This document shows positions 42,201 to 51,433 of a stretch of 64,000 nucleotides of DNA, piece by piece. Source of the DNA: Aldrovandia affinis (Eukaryota > Chordata > Actinopteri > Notacanthiformes > Halosauridae); contig JAINUG010000018.1 of NCBI GenBank assembly GCA_029706075.1, positions 186,001 through 250,000 of the forward strand. The letters are read 5' to 3'. Both the position numbers and the translations under genes were made by a program. The notes beneath the pieces are model-generated. The model did no database searches. It worked only from the letters and a program-made list of their open reading frames with translations, and was not told the DNA's origin. Numbering within the stretch: position 1 is the first letter of the stretch; the number at the start of each line of letters is the position of its first letter.

Positions 42201-42978
42201 CACGGATGTTTCCAGTGGTCCAGTCAATACTGGGATTGTGGGTCGCCAGCCAGGGTCCGCCAAGCACCACTGGAGCATGGGGAGACTCCATGAGATAGAG
42301 TGCTAGCTTCTCTCTGTGATTCCCGGAAACAAGCAGCTCCAGGGGCTGGGTGATCTCCTGAATTTCTGCTAGAGGCGTACCTGTCAGGGTCTTGGTGTGG
42401 AGAGGTGTCGCTAGACGAGACACCGAGTCAATCAGGGCCTGCACCGGAAACTGCTCTCCTTGCCAGGAGAGGAGGACGTGGAGCATGGGACGTTGGGGTT
42501 GGAAGGTTGATAGCTGAGAGGCGCCCGTCAGAACCTCCCTCTTCACTGACGGGCGTTGTCTTTTACCGGCACGAAGACCGGAAATGTCCCCTGCCTCCGC
42601 AGTAAAGGCAAGTCCTCCTCCCTCCCGGCGCTGGCGTTCGGCCTCGGATAGATGGGCCCAATTCACCTGCATGGGCTCCGCAGTCGCAGTGAGTTGAGCG
42701 GGGAAGTCGGGTCGTGTCGTCGGCCGGAAATGGGGGGAAGCAGGAGACTCGTGACGCCTTCTTCCTCTCTCCTGCAGACACGTGTCGATACGGATAGCCA
42801 GGTCCACGAGTCTGTCCAGGTCCGGAGGTAGGTCGCACACAGTTAGTTCGTCCAGAACCCTCTCGGAGACGGATTGTTCTCCCTGGCGAAGCTGAAGCAG
42901 TTGACGCGCAGCCGCCCGTCCGACCGAGGACCGGTCGAAAACCCTTCTCATCTCCTCTGCAAAGGATGAGAAGGTCAT
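39118..42978 (-). CDS. Chromovirus Gag-Pol, 1,286-codon open frame
   Basis: Same frame as the upstream gag. Residues 1-120 finish Gag. The CCHC zinc knuckle is not in this frame. The protease region has ALIDSV (181-186), where the family has D-S/T-G, followed by an apparent deletion, so protease is probably dead. RT about 365-560 has KLDLRNAY (Asp420) and YLDD (482-485). RNase H has Asp631, Glu672 and Asp700. Integrase has an HHCC finger (His812, His819, Cys849, Cys852) and the DD35E triad Asp882, Asp942 and Glu978. The frame then continues through SRLKPYLVS, leaves the chromodomain frame, and ends inside the 3' LTR. RT, RNase H and integrase active sites are all intact. Confidence 0.9.
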   Translation of the reverse strand: MTFSSFAEEMRRVFDRSSVGRAAARQLLQLRQGEQSVSERVLDELTVCDLPPDLDRLVDLAIRIDTCLQERGRRRHESPASPHFRPTTRPDFPAQLTATAEPMQVNWAHLSEAERQRREGGGLAFTAEAGDISGLRAGKRQRPSVKREVLTGASQLSTFQPQRPMLHVLLSWQGEQFPVQALIDSVSRLATPLHTKTLTGTPLAEIQEITQPLELLVSGNHREKLALYLMESPHAPVVLGGPWLATHNPSIDWTTGNIREWSSYCQKSCLRSAATPGDSTPVAREGPVDLSLVPSEYHDLGQAFSKSRACTLPPHRAYDCPIDLFPGSTPPRGHLYSLSVPENKAMEEYIAISLSSGIIRPSSSPACAGFFFVKKKDGTLRPCIDYRGLNAITVKNRYPLPLMSSAFDNLQEGQFFTKLDLRNAYYLVRIREGNEWKTAFNTHTGHYEYLAMPFGLTNAPAVFQGLVNDILRDMLSQFVYVYLDDILIFSKTLEEHIQHVRRVIQRLLENRLFIKAEKCDFHKDSVQFLGFIISRGHLEMDPAKVQAVQEWPIPSDRKQLQRFLGFAHFYRRFVRNYSTVAAPLISLTSTKICFRWNPDAQAAFERLKSRFTSAPVLALPDPTRQFIVEVDASDSGTGVILSQRSPDNKVHPCAFFSHRLSATERNYSIGDRELLAIKLAFEEWRHWLEGAAVPFLVWTDHRNLEYLHSAQRLNPRQARWSLFFARFVFTLSFRPGSKNTKADALSRVYASPEEEGNPEPILPPSCMVAAAVLDIVQMVEEALHTTQVPRDTPANHLFVPETVRPQVLEWAHSSPMACHPGVSRTLAFMSRRFWWPTMKDDTDEFVAACVPCARSKTSNAHPSGLLQPLAVPRRPWSHVALDFVTGLPPSEGNTVVLTVVDRFSKSVHFIPLPKFPSAKETAELMVRHVFRLHGLPQEITSDRGPQFSSRFWKAFCSLIGAKPNLSSGFHPETNGQTECYNQELGKGLRCLAEQTPATWSRSLLWVEYAHNSLPVSSTGISPFKCCLGYQPPLFPEEEKEVEVPSAKALISRARSTWRRARVTLLRHVSAMKSQADRHRRPAPRYRVGQKVWLSAKDIPLRGSCKKLSPRFIGTYPIIRVITPLAIQLRLPPPLRRIHPVFHVSRLKPYLVSCFSPPVRTPTSPAHRRGPSLHRSPPAGCPTQGPWSPISGGLGGVRSRGTQLGARETYRRPSLIQEFLRRHPVQVGDPPGGVPRGVLSRLVFVFPVIRCFHLFHVFLVVWSVFSLLPTCSQSCHCIIVFTCSSCV
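39335..39530 (-). pseudogene. Integrase chromodomain, out of frame
   Basis: In the frame shifted from the main pol frame, 39530-39340 reads [17 protein letters not shown], then [19 protein letters not shown] and HIVDP. This is a clear chromodomain (aromatic Tyr, Trp and W-x-P positions). It would normally be fused to the integrase C-terminus. A frameshift near 39,530 disconnects it. Confidence 0.8.
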
Positions 42979-43020
42979 GAGAGTAGGGTGTCCGGATTCC
43001 CAGAGAGAGGTTCCCCAAAG

Positions 43021-43407
43021 TCAAGCTTTTCCCCCAAGGAGTGTGATTACATAGGCTACCCTCGCTTGCTCCGTAGGAAACGAGGAGGGTTGGAGTTCGA
43101 ACACTAGAGAGCACTGACTGAGGAATGCGCGACAGGAGTTGGGGTCGCCCAGGTAGCGTTCTGGAGGAGGTAATCGAGGTTCGAATCCCCTCTGATAACC
43201 AGCTTGCGTCTGGACTTGGGTCACTGCAGTCTGTGCAGAACGGGCAGCCTCTGCCGACTCCTGGGTGACTTGGGCCATGGTGGAAAGCTGCTCCGCCAAA
43301 GCTTGGACGGTCTGCTGCAATGTCCGCAGCTCCGTCTCGTGATGTCTCAGGCGAATCTCGTGGTAACGGGCAACGTCGGCAGGTTCGGGTCGGTCCGCTG
43401 GTTCCAT
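43021..43407 (-). CDS. Chromovirus Gag N-terminal part
   Basis: 128 codons from ATG at 43407 (MEPADRPEPADVARYHEIRL). A predicted coiled-coil segment (LRTLQQTVQALAEQLSTM) is followed by PPPERYLGDPNSCRAFLSQC, the conserved start of the fish Ty3 gag. It ends at an in-frame TGA (43023-43021), after which the same frame runs on as a 1,286-codon frame. Restoration is not implied; as written the protein is truncated Gag. Confidence 0.8.
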   Translation of the reverse strand: MEPADRPEPADVARYHEIRLRHHETELRTLQQTVQALAEQLSTMAQVTQESAEAARSAQTAVTQVQTQAGYQRGFEPRLPPPERYLGDPNSCRAFLSQCSLVFELQPSSFPTEQARVAYVITLLGGKA

Positions 43408-43433
43408 CGTGGCCAGATTGTTCTGTCAGGATT

Positions 43434-44140
43434 GGTACCAGAAAACCAGGCGCGGACCCAGAAATGCAAGAACTTATTTTATTGTTTAAACAGGCGATGG
43501 TCAGGCAGGAGTAATCAGCAATGCAGGGATCCAAAGAATGGTCAGGGACAGGCAGAGTTCGTTCCGTGCTTCAGGGGTATCAGGGGCAGGCAAAGGTCGA
43601 TAACATGAAAGCAGTCCAGGGAACACAGGGGGAGCGGGAACGAGACTGAGACCAAGACGAACACTGGAGCACAAGCACGAACACAAACACGATGAAACGA
43701 AACGCGGGGAAACAGAGAAAATGCTGGAGAGTAGTGTAAGCATACGCAAAGCACAAGACAATCTGGCAACGAACATGGGAAAACACACAGCTTAAATACA
43801 TTAAGACATAACAAGAAACAATCAGGAATAAACATGAATGCAGCTGACTGCAATCAGACACATGAGGAATTAAGTGAAAACGATAATACAATAACGAGAC
43901 AATCAGGAAATGAACATGGGAAACGAACAGCTAACTACATCAGACATAACGAGAAACAATCAGGAATTAACACCAATGCAGCTAACTGCAATCAGACACA
44001 TGAGGAACAGGTGAAAACGATAATACAATGACAAGACTGGGAACAGGTAGGTAAAAGTGAAAACACGGACCAGACAACCAGGAAAACATGGAATAAATGA
44101 AAACACCTAATTACGGGGAACATGAACATGAGACGTGACA
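43434..44140 (-). repeat. 5' LTR of the chromovirus (707 bp)
   Basis: Plus TGTCAGGATTGGTACCAG to ATGAGACGTGACA. Contains an extra copy of a unit with GCAGCTAACTGCAATCAG and ACACATGAGGAA (about 43,880-44,010), explaining the length difference from the other LTR. Confidence 0.93.
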
Positions 44141-44145
44141 AATTC

Positions 44146-45100
44146 TGTGTAAAGTTAATTCCTCGGCAGAAATATCAAATAGGTGAGGAGAAAAAAAGAT
44201 ATTCGTGACAATTATTTCAAAGAATAATGTCAGGATTTGAATGTTTTTAGTTTGACTGCTGTTTTCCTAATTCCATTTTATATGAGAATCAGTTATAAAA
44301 TATATGTGTATATGATTTTGGCATCATATTTGGGCTTGAACTGCAAATCACACCCATCCTTAGTCTCTCACTCCTGATATACAGGTGGGTCCTAGCTATT
44401 CTAGTGGAGAGGAAGCAGGAGCCACCCTCTCTCCTCCTACTCCCCTGGCCTGCCCTCTCTGGAGTCCATTGAGAGAGTAATCGATCTGCTCTTGTCTTGT
44501 GTGGCCAGGCATCCTTGGCTTGGCTAGCTTCATCCATGGTGCCGCCTGCTGCTTTTCTGCCTGCTCCTGCCAGTGCCCTGGCTGGTTCCGGTTGGCGCTC
44601 GCTGGCCTGAGAGCGAGGTCCTATTCTCCTCGTTGGGCCCAGTAGCCCTGCCCTGCCGAGTGTGTCTAGAATTGTTTGTATGGGGTCAACTGGCTGATGA
44701 CTCAAATGAAGAACGCTATCCTTGCAGTTTCTCTCCTTTATTTTCTCTACCTTGCTGTTTAAACACCAAACCTACAAAATGTGGATTAAATTACTGCTTT
44801 TTGGGACTTTCTTCTGTTCTGCAATAACGACCAACGCGACTTTAAAGAACAACATCATAGAACTGCTCCATTTACAAACATGAAACTGCAGGTTCATTCC
44901 TACCCTCTGTGCTCACAATGACTTGGATATTATACTGCGTCCGAAATGCCTCCACCACGGCAGTTCAAGTCTGAACTCTTCATACAACACAAACTGTATT
45001 CCATCATTATGGTCCAACACCGCCACTCCCTCCTGAATCACCAGTCTACCAAACCTGAAACTGACCTCAGCTTTCTGTGGCCGGTGCCTCAGCACCCCCT
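44146..45100. other. Unassigned DNA upstream of LINE fragments
   Basis: No recognisable product. 44,700-45,100 probably belongs to the 5' part of the following LINE, since it leads into the endonuclease frame. Confidence 0.35.
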
Positions 45101-46440
45101 CATTCTGGTAATGCCTGTTTCAAATTTGCTCTGTTCAATGTACGATCCCTGAAAAACAAAGCTCATCTGGTTCATGACTTTATAGCTAACAAACATAGAT
45201 TTCATGTGTTTGACATAAACATGGCAACAACCTAAAGATTTTTTCCAGCTGAATCAGGCAACTTTCCCAGCGACTTGTTCCTTGATAAACCCCGCTCTGC
45301 TGGACGAGGTGGCGGTGTTGCTGTTATCTACCGCTTGGATTGCTAAGCCAAAGCTGTAACCATACCGACTGTCACGTCTTTTGAATGTCTTGTTTTTAAA
45401 CTATCTGGTTCTCATGCACAGATGATGATTATCTCAATAATATGTCGCCCTCCTAAGCTCTCAACAGTGTTTCTTTCCGAGCTTTCTTCCCTGTTGACCT
45501 GTGTCTGCAGTGTCTCCAAATGTATTTCTCTATAAAATGTGAAACATTTCAAAGGTGGTGAATATCCACTGTATATAGAATTATTAGCATTATATAGTAC
45601 ATATATTATAATGAACAATTTCTGGTGGATGTTTAGCTATACCTCCTAAGCTCCCATGGCCCGGATCTCACTCTTAAGAGCACACTTTGTTGGTCATGCT
45701 AAGCTGCATATACGAGTCATGATCAAAGAGGATACTGCCTGGCTTGAAGTGCGGGAGGGGCTGGGGCACTGTTGGCAGTGACGTGTTGCCGCAGCACCCT
45801 CAAGAATGAGCATTGTGAGCCGTGCCCCAGTAAATGGGGTCTAACAATACATTGATACTGCATTTTTAAAGAAACACAAAGATATTCTTCCATTACCTAT
45901 AACTCATCTAATTAATTTAGCCATAAAAAAGGATACGTTTCTGAATGCATGGAAGTCAGCAATTGTTACCCCTATATTTAAGTCCGGAGATCAGACTCTA
46001 GTCAGTAACTATAGACTAATTAGCATATGGCCAATCATTTCAAAAGTTGCAGAAAAGGTAGAACTTAACCCATTTAAATACGAGCCATTTTCCATTGCAT
46101 CCCACGTAAGTTGGTTTTAGAGCAAACCACTTCATTTTCTTAGATCTACAAAAAGTATTTGAGACTGTCAATCACAACATCCTTCTTTCAAAATTATCTC
46201 AGTTTAAATTTTCCTGAAATGTATGAGGTCAGATTTAGCTGATAGGGTACAGTGTCAGAATCAATAACAATCTCTCATTATCTGGCAAATGTATAATTGG
46301 TGTACCTTAAGGATCTGTTATGGGCCCACTACTGTTTATCCTATATATAAAGGGTCTCCCACAAGTTTGCCATGGAGTTGTGTGCAGATGATACAGCTGT
46401 GTATGTACATTCTAAAGACAATTTTCTGTTTTCAAGTTTT
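45101..46440 (+). mobile_element. L2/Rex-like LINE fragment (endonuclease and RT)
   Basis: 45,130-45,330 reads FALFNVRSLKNKAHLVHDF, then DKPRSAGRGGGVAVIYR, the APE-type endonuclease. A non-homologous insert (about 45,490-45,850) follows. 45,870-46,420 reads KSAIVTPIFKSGDQTLVSNY, FLDLQKVFETVNHNILLSKL, GSVMGPLLFILYI and C-x-DD-like VVCRMIQLC, the RT palm with several stops. Dead. Confidence 0.75.
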
Positions 46441-47460
46441 CTAATCTAATTGAATCTAATCTAAAACTGCAGAACAAGCAACATTGAAATTAACTGAATC
46501 GGAAAATAATTTATCGGTTGATTTTAATATCCACATTGACTCACCTCGTTGTATTGTTGCTATTGATTCTATGTCTCTACTTGACTGTTTTGATATCACG
46601 CAACATGTTAACTTCCCTACTCACAACAAAGGACTTATATTGTACCTGGTCTTCTCCTCTGGTGTAACCCCATCTAATCTTACCAGCAACAATATCCCTA
46701 TCTTTGACTACAGAATTATCCTGTTTGAAGCTTCAGTCCTGTTGTACTTTGAAAAAAGTAAAAGCGTTATCTCCTTCAGTAATGTGGAAAGCATTGATCA
46801 TGATGATTTAATGCCACTGATTATTGTCTGTCCAATCCCTGATTGATCCTCTCTCCACCACCACTGATGAGTTAGTCTCTCATTACAATAACCTCCTCTC
46901 TCTGTTATGAGAGACACTCGCACCCTGGAGAACTTGCATAGTCTCATTCACTCACACAGCACCCTGGTACACTTCTGAGCAGCACCAAATGAAATCCTCT
47001 GGGCATTGCTTATATCATCTCTCTAAGAGAACAGGGCTTGTTGTTCATGCCCAGGCCTACACAGAACACCTCAGCAATTATAAATCTGCCCTCTCGGTTG
47101 CTAGATCCTTGCACTATGCCAACATAATCTCCTGATTTCCTTCCAGTCTGAGGTTGAGTCCGTTCACAAAGAGCTGCTCATATCTAGCAATCCTGCTGAG
47201 GAGCTCACTACACTTTCTGCAGAACACCTCTCAGGTAGTTTGACTAACTTCTTCATGGTAAATGACAATACTGTATCTGACCTCATAAGTCTAGCATGCC
47301 CGTTTCACTGTTCAAAGCCTACCTACCCTCTCTTTCCCCTCTGCTGGTCATGATTGTAAACTCATCACTTAATTCTGGCATACACATCCGGTCACACCTA
47401 TTCTCCAAAAAACAGACCCATAAAACTTCAACAACTTCCAGCCCAGTGTACAAGCATACA
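46441..47460 (+). mobile_element. LINE fragment (endonuclease C-terminus to RT start)
   Basis: The frame at 46484-46846 reads VDFNIHIDSPRCIVAIDSMS, then DCFDITQHVNFPTHNKGLIL and SNNIPIFDY, the second half of an APE-type endonuclease. The linker (APWYTSEQHQMKSSG, RTGLVVHAQAYTEHLSNYK) and RT start (PVSLFKAYLPSLSPLLV) follow with stops. It lies after an RT fragment, so it is a separate insertion or a rearranged copy. Confidence 0.75.
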
Positions 47461-47702
47461 CATAATACACAGCCTTGCCTGGGGTGAGGAAATTCTCGCA
47501 GCTGGGGGTAATGTTTTTCCGAGAATATCTTTGCAAAGAACACTGAACAGACACATTCACAACAGGGAATGATGAGCCTAGATGGGTCAAACCTGTCAGG
47601 TATCTAACCATCAAGATTGTTATTTACCATTGGCACATTGTTATTTTTGTTAGCTGAGACTAACACTAATCTCAATAATACACCCAATGAACGTGAATAT
47701 AT
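47461..47702. other. Short spacer between LINE fragment and gag-only element
   Basis: No feature recognised. Confidence 0.4.
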
Positions 47703-48198
47703 TGTGGCATCCCTAGGGGTTGGGCGACACTCACGGACCTTACAGAGGGTGTAGGCAGGTTAAATAACCCGGAGTAAGCAGTATTACAAACAAAACAATA
47801 ATTTATTAACTTAGTCTTGACAGAACACAAAACAAAGGGCAGGGTATTCGGGGAATCCAAAACACAAAGTCCACAATCTTTAATCGTCGTCGTTGTCCGT
47901 AATCCAATCCAAGTCCAGTTCAGTTCCGCAATCCAGTCCAGTAGTCGGTACACAAAGGGGGGTCCTCACACAATCCAAGTCAAACGGGATAAACAAGCCA
48001 AAATACCTCTCCAAAACTCACTCTCTCTCTCTCTCTCTCTCAAAAAGTTGCTTTCCTCTCCAGTGGCTCCCAAGAATTTATTTCCTCATCCTGCCCCTTG
48101 GGATGCCACTCACCCTCCTCCTCAGCTCTGACCTAGGGAGGGTGTAGTGGCACATGTCCAGCAGCGGCCAGGAGAGCCACCATCTCCAGGTCTCCTCA
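47703..48198 (-). repeat. 3' LTR of the gag-only element
   Basis: Minus TGAGGAGACCTGGAGATGG to CTAGGGATGCCACA, with AATAAATTATTG as polyadenylation signal and a (CT)n run at 48,019-48,043. Blocks such as ACACAAAGGGGGGTCCTCAC are shared with the copy at 50,243. Confidence 0.75.
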
Positions 48199-48201
48199 GG
48201 A

Positions 48202-48599
48202 AGTTTCCCCCCTGGATCAAATGTCTGGTTCCCTTTATCTCCATTCACCGCCTGAAAAAGCATGTGCAAGCCATTAGGAAATGGTGAAAGTTGCTCACCT
48301 CGTCTGCCACCAAATGGCCACATGTGGGTACTGGCTCTGGGCTCCATGGACCGAACAACCACCCCTCGGGCTCTGGGCTTCACCAACGTTCCATGTCTCC
48401 GCCAGTGCACTTTGTGCCGTCTCGGAATCTGGTGACCTTGTTGTAGTCTTTTCCGCCACTTCCACTCAGCTTTCTGGTGGTCAGGTTCAGCAACCGGGGA
48501 AAACATTCTCTTCAACAGATGCTTAGCTTTATCCTTACATTTTTTTCTATTGGCATCTCCTCTCCACAGACACTTCCCATGGTCATTCCACCTAAACAT
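48202..48599 (-). CDS. Basic C-terminal frame of the gag-only element (uncertain)
   Basis: Open frame rich in Arg, Lys and Trp (KCLWRGDANRKKCKDKAK, EWKWRKRLQQGHQIPRRHKV) in a third frame, extending to the polypurine tract. It may be the last part of the same protein after a frameshift or simply non-coding. Confidence 0.3.
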
Positions 48600-48639
48600 C
48601 CGCCTGTTCTTTTTCCCATTTCTCTTCAGATGAGAACTT

Positions 48640-49347
48640 CTAGTCTCCCCTTCTCTTCTGTCTTTTTAATGTTAGCGGAACAGATAGACTCACCACATCC
48701 AGAGATGGTTGGGCGTTCAACCAGGCCCCATTAGCCATAGTCAAGAGACCCTCCTCGACACTGTGGTCCCACCACAGTTCATCCTCAGCCTGCTGTTCCT
48801 CCAGTTCACCTCCAAGATCCGGCCGGCTGAGTGGGACTGAGGAGCAACGACCCCACTCCGACTCCAACGTCTGGTTATCGCCTCCTGCTGGCTCCACTGG
48901 CTGCGAGAGCTGCACCTGTGTGCCACAATCCTGTACAACAATAACATATTTTGCACACTCCAGCTCTTCACTCACCCACTCTAGTTCACTCTGTACTTGA
49001 AGCAGAGTTAAGATCTCACAAAAATAGTTTACTGTAGCCTGGTGTTGGGCTTCCTTTTGGTCCAGTCTCTCACTCAAAACATGTAGTTCTTCCCTCAGGA
49101 CAGGGAGCTCTTCATTTTTCCTTTGTTCACTCAGGAGTGCTGCAGAGGTGTTTTGGTAAAGTTCCTGCAATGCCAAAATCTTCTCTTCTTGTTTTAAAAC
49201 AAGGGTCTTCACCTGCTCTAGCTGTGTCTCCAGCTCCTGCCTTCCCTCACTTTCCTGCTCCATTTGGCTCCGGAGTTGCTCTGCCTCGGACGGATGGGCC
49301 TCCGCTGCTCTCCTCAGCTCCAGTCTTTGGGCCTCGACACGCCTCAC
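48640..49347 (-). CDS. Coiled-coil segment of the gag-only element, part 2
   Basis: 235 codons in the same frame as the preceding segment. Predicted coiled coil over residues about 1-150 (SEAEQLRSQMEQESEGRQEL, EQVKTLVLKQEEKILALQEL, VLREELHVLSERLDQKEAQ), then an acidic tail (LGGELEEQQAEDELWWDHSV) and a basic end (TLKRQKRRGD). No enzymatic motif. Function unknown; it could be a structural capsid-like protein. Confidence 0.55.
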   Translation of the reverse strand: MRRVEAQRLELRRAAEAHPSEAEQLRSQMEQESEGRQELETQLEQVKTLVLKQEEKILALQELYQNTSAALLSEQRKNEELPVLREELHVLSERLDQKEAQHQATVNYFCEILTLLQVQSELEWVSEELECAKYVIVVQDCGTQVQLSQPVEPAGGDNQTLESEWGRCSSVPLSRPDLGGELEEQQAEDELWWDHSVEEGLLTMANGAWLNAQPSLDVVSLSVPLTLKRQKRRGD

Positions 49348-49374
49348 CTCACCTCCAAGAAAGGCTTTGGTATT

Positions 49375-49815
49375 CTACAGCTCCACAGCCATATTCCCAA
49401 TCTTCCTCAGGGAGTTGCAGCGCTCATCCAGCAACTTCTCCAGGGCCACCATGTGGTGCTCCTCTGAGGTCTCCAACTCAGCCCTCGTCCTATCCAGCTC
49501 AGTCTGGGCACTCTTCAGCTGTTGGACCTCCCGGGGGGTGACTCGCCATCGGTCCTCAACCAGGGCCTCCCTCTGGTCCCAACATTTCTCCAGTTTCTGG
49601 ACCTCTTCCTCTTTGCTCTTGATCATAGTTATGGCCTCTCCCAAATCTGCATCTAAACCTGCACACTTCTCAGCCATTCTTGCTTCACTCTGCTGTGTTT
49701 GTGGCTTACTTGGGTTCTTGTGGCCCTTTTCTCTAGGGGGCACAACTGGGTAGGAGTGGCCATTTTTTTCTGAACTTGTCCCTCTTTTCCTCATCTTCCC
49801 TTCAGGGTTTTCCAC
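49375..49815 (-). CDS. Coiled-coil segment of the gag-only element, part 1
   Basis: 146 codons, basic N-terminus (KMRKRGTSSEKNG), then long heptad-rich helices (EEEVQKLEKCWDQREALVED, QTELDRTRAELETSEEHH). Ends at a TAG (49377-49375) in a frame that reopens at once and continues to 48640, so the two parts look like one protein split by one stop. Confidence 0.55.
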   Translation of the reverse strand: MENPEGKMRKRGTSSEKNGHSYPVVPPREKGHKNPSKPQTQQSEARMAEKCAGLDADLGEAITMIKSKEEEVQKLEKCWDQREALVEDRWRVTPREVQQLKSAQTELDRTRAELETSEEHHMVALEKLLDERCNSLRKIGNMAVEL

Positions 49816-50231
49816 ACCCCGTCCATTTCCCTGAGGGCATCAGTCAGGAGTTTGAGAGCTGGAGTTGCCTGGAAAAACACCTTGAGGAAGCATTGATGTG
49901 CTTTTGTCAGGTGCTCGGGCCCCTCTGCCTCCAGCCAAGACTCCATGCTTGGATCCACTGTCCAGTCCTCTGGGTCCTCCCAGCCAACTTCTACCCTCCT
50001 GGAACACTCCCTAGGTTGGTGGCCATATTCCATACAGCATACACACCAAGGGGCTCTACTTTTTGCCAGTTGGGCCTGCTCCTTGTACAAAGCTTCCATG
50101 TTGGTACCCACTGTCCAGTCCTCTTCCATCATGGAGTCTTTTCTTTTCAAAAATCTAAAATCAATCCAAAAACAAATCCTGCTCAGTTGCACTACCTCCT
50201 TATGCCTATAGGTCATGCCCTCTGCCCGCAT
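49791..50231 (-). CDS. Gag-like protein with CCHC zinc knuckle (N-terminal part)
   Basis: 146 codons. ATG at 50231 (a second ATG five codons on) lies 11 nt from the 5' LTR. A retroviral-type knuckle C-x2-C-x4-H-x4-C appears as CVCCMEYGHQPREC (about residues 83-96), next to acidic repeats EDWTVGTNME and EDWTVDPSME. The last 25 nt overlap the next frame (49815-49375), which is offset by -1. The knuckle suggests nucleic-acid binding. No family name recognised. Confidence 0.6.
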   Translation of the reverse strand: MRAEGMTYRHKEVVQLSRICFWIDFRFLKRKDSMMEEDWTVGTNMEALYKEQAQLAKSRAPWCVCCMEYGHQPRECSRRVEVGWEDPEDWTVDPSMESWLEAEGPEHLTKAHQCFLKVFFQATPALKLLTDALREMDGVWKTLKGR

Positions 50232-50242
50232 CCTCCACCATA

Positions 50243-50617
50243 TGTGGTGTCCCTAGGGGTTGGGTGACACTCACAGACCTTTCAGAGGGCATAGGCAGGT
50301 TAAATAAGGAGGAGGCAGTATTACAAACAAAACAATAATTTATTCACTTTATCTTGACAAAACACAAAACAAAGGGCAGGGTATTCGTGGAATCCAAAAC
50401 ACAAAGTCCAGAATCTTTACTCGTCGTTGTTGTCCGTAATTCAGTCCAGTTCAGTTCTGCAATCCAGTCTAGTAGTTGGTACACAAAGGGGGGTCCTCAC
50501 ACAATCCAGGTCAAAAACGATAAACAATCCAAAATACCTCTCCAAAACCTCTCTCGCACTCTCTCGCACTCTCTCTCCACAACACTCTCTGCTATCAGGG
50601 TGGTGATCAAGTCTTTT
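50243..50617 (-). repeat. 5' LTR of the gag-only element (truncated)
   Basis: Minus end CTAGGGACACCACA at 50243. Homologous to 47703-48045 through the CT-rich stretch, after which similarity ceases. Confidence 0.75.
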
Positions 50618-50624
50618 TTACAAA

Positions 50625-51005
50625 ATGTTCTTTAAATTTTGTTTCTGATTTTTATCCCATTCTTTTTTTCCCAATTTGGTAGCCAATTATACCCGCTATT
50701 TTAATGTCAATACCCCCCTCACACTATGAATTCGCTGCCGTAGCCCTGTGACCGGCGGTGACAAAGGCGAAGCATCGTCTCTTTCTGAGACGGCACTCGC
50801 CAAGCTGTCAACCATTACTCTGGCACCCCAGAGCCACTCCTGTGCACAGCGAACATCCTGTTAGCTTCCCTCCCCCCTCCCTGGGGCGGACAGCCAATTT
50901 CCGCCCCCAGTGGCACTCCCGGCCAGAGCCGACTCTGGCGTGGCCGGGGAAACGAACCCTGGTTGCTGTGGCCAGCGTCGGACGTTGAAACTACTCTACC
51001 ACACA
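50625..51005 (-). repeat. tRNA-derived SINE, family 1
   Basis: On minus: A/B-box head (GGTTCGTTTCC), body GGAAATTGGCTGTCCGCCC, and tail TTGGCTACCAAATTGGG. Sits where the 5' LTR of the gag-only element loses its U3 region, so it probably inserted there. Confidence 0.65.
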
Positions 51006-51433
51006 TTCTTTTTACATTCATTTTTCTCAGCCTAACATTAGTCAACAAGGCATAATTTATAATGAGGGTCTGTTTAACTTTATTGGAAACTTTATTGGAA
51101 ACAGCTCACACCTCGACTGTGTGTGTTTGCATTTGGAGAGAGACAAACTTGGTTTGGTATTATTTTCTTCCATTTCATCTATTTTGTGATTGTTACGTGT
51201 CATTTTTATGTCTATGATGTAGTATTTGTTAAGGTAGTTGAACCTACATCTGTCAAGGACAGCCTGAGTGATATGTCCTTCAGGCATGGGCCTTTTGTGC
51301 ATCTCCAATGTGAAGTGTGAAGACTAGGATAAAGGGTCAAGGATAACAGCAGACAATCCTTTAGCCGTGACTTTATTAATGATATAGCAGGGCCTCAATT
51401 GCCTTATTGCTTTTATAAAACGGTTACTACATT
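51006..51433. other. Unassigned DNA
   Basis: AT-rich; no feature recognised. Confidence 0.45.

Larger units (their letters stand above)
38665..44140 (-). mobile_element. Full-length Ty3/gypsy chromovirus with target duplication
   Basis: 5,476 bp between perfect 5-bp duplications AATTC (38660-38664 and 44141-44145). LTRs at both ends have TG...CA termini. On minus, gag starts 26 nt inside the 5' LTR and a nearly continuous gag-pol follows. A polypurine tract (CTAGGGGGGTAC on minus, plus 39267-39278) abuts the 3' LTR. An out-of-frame integrase chromodomain identifies the chromovirus branch. This is the youngest-looking and best-preserved retroelement in the window. Confidence 0.93.
47703..50617 (-). 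mobile_element. Gag-only LTR element coding a zinc-knuckle/coiled-coil protein, no pol
   Basis: On minus: a 5' LTR (50617-50243, U3 cut off), a probable primer-binding stretch TATGGTGGAGGATGCGGGCA directly after it, about 2 kb of coding sequence for a CCHC and coiled-coil protein, a polypurine tract (CAGGGGGGAAAC on minus, about 48,202-48,213), then a 3' LTR (48198-47703). No protease, RT, RNase H or integrase motif occurs anywhere between the LTRs. Its U3 end is interrupted by a SINE at about 50,625. Confidence 0.72.

Noticed and set aside
44289-44705. 138-codon minus-strand frame
   Set aside because: No conserved motif; the likely context is LINE 5' sequence on plus.
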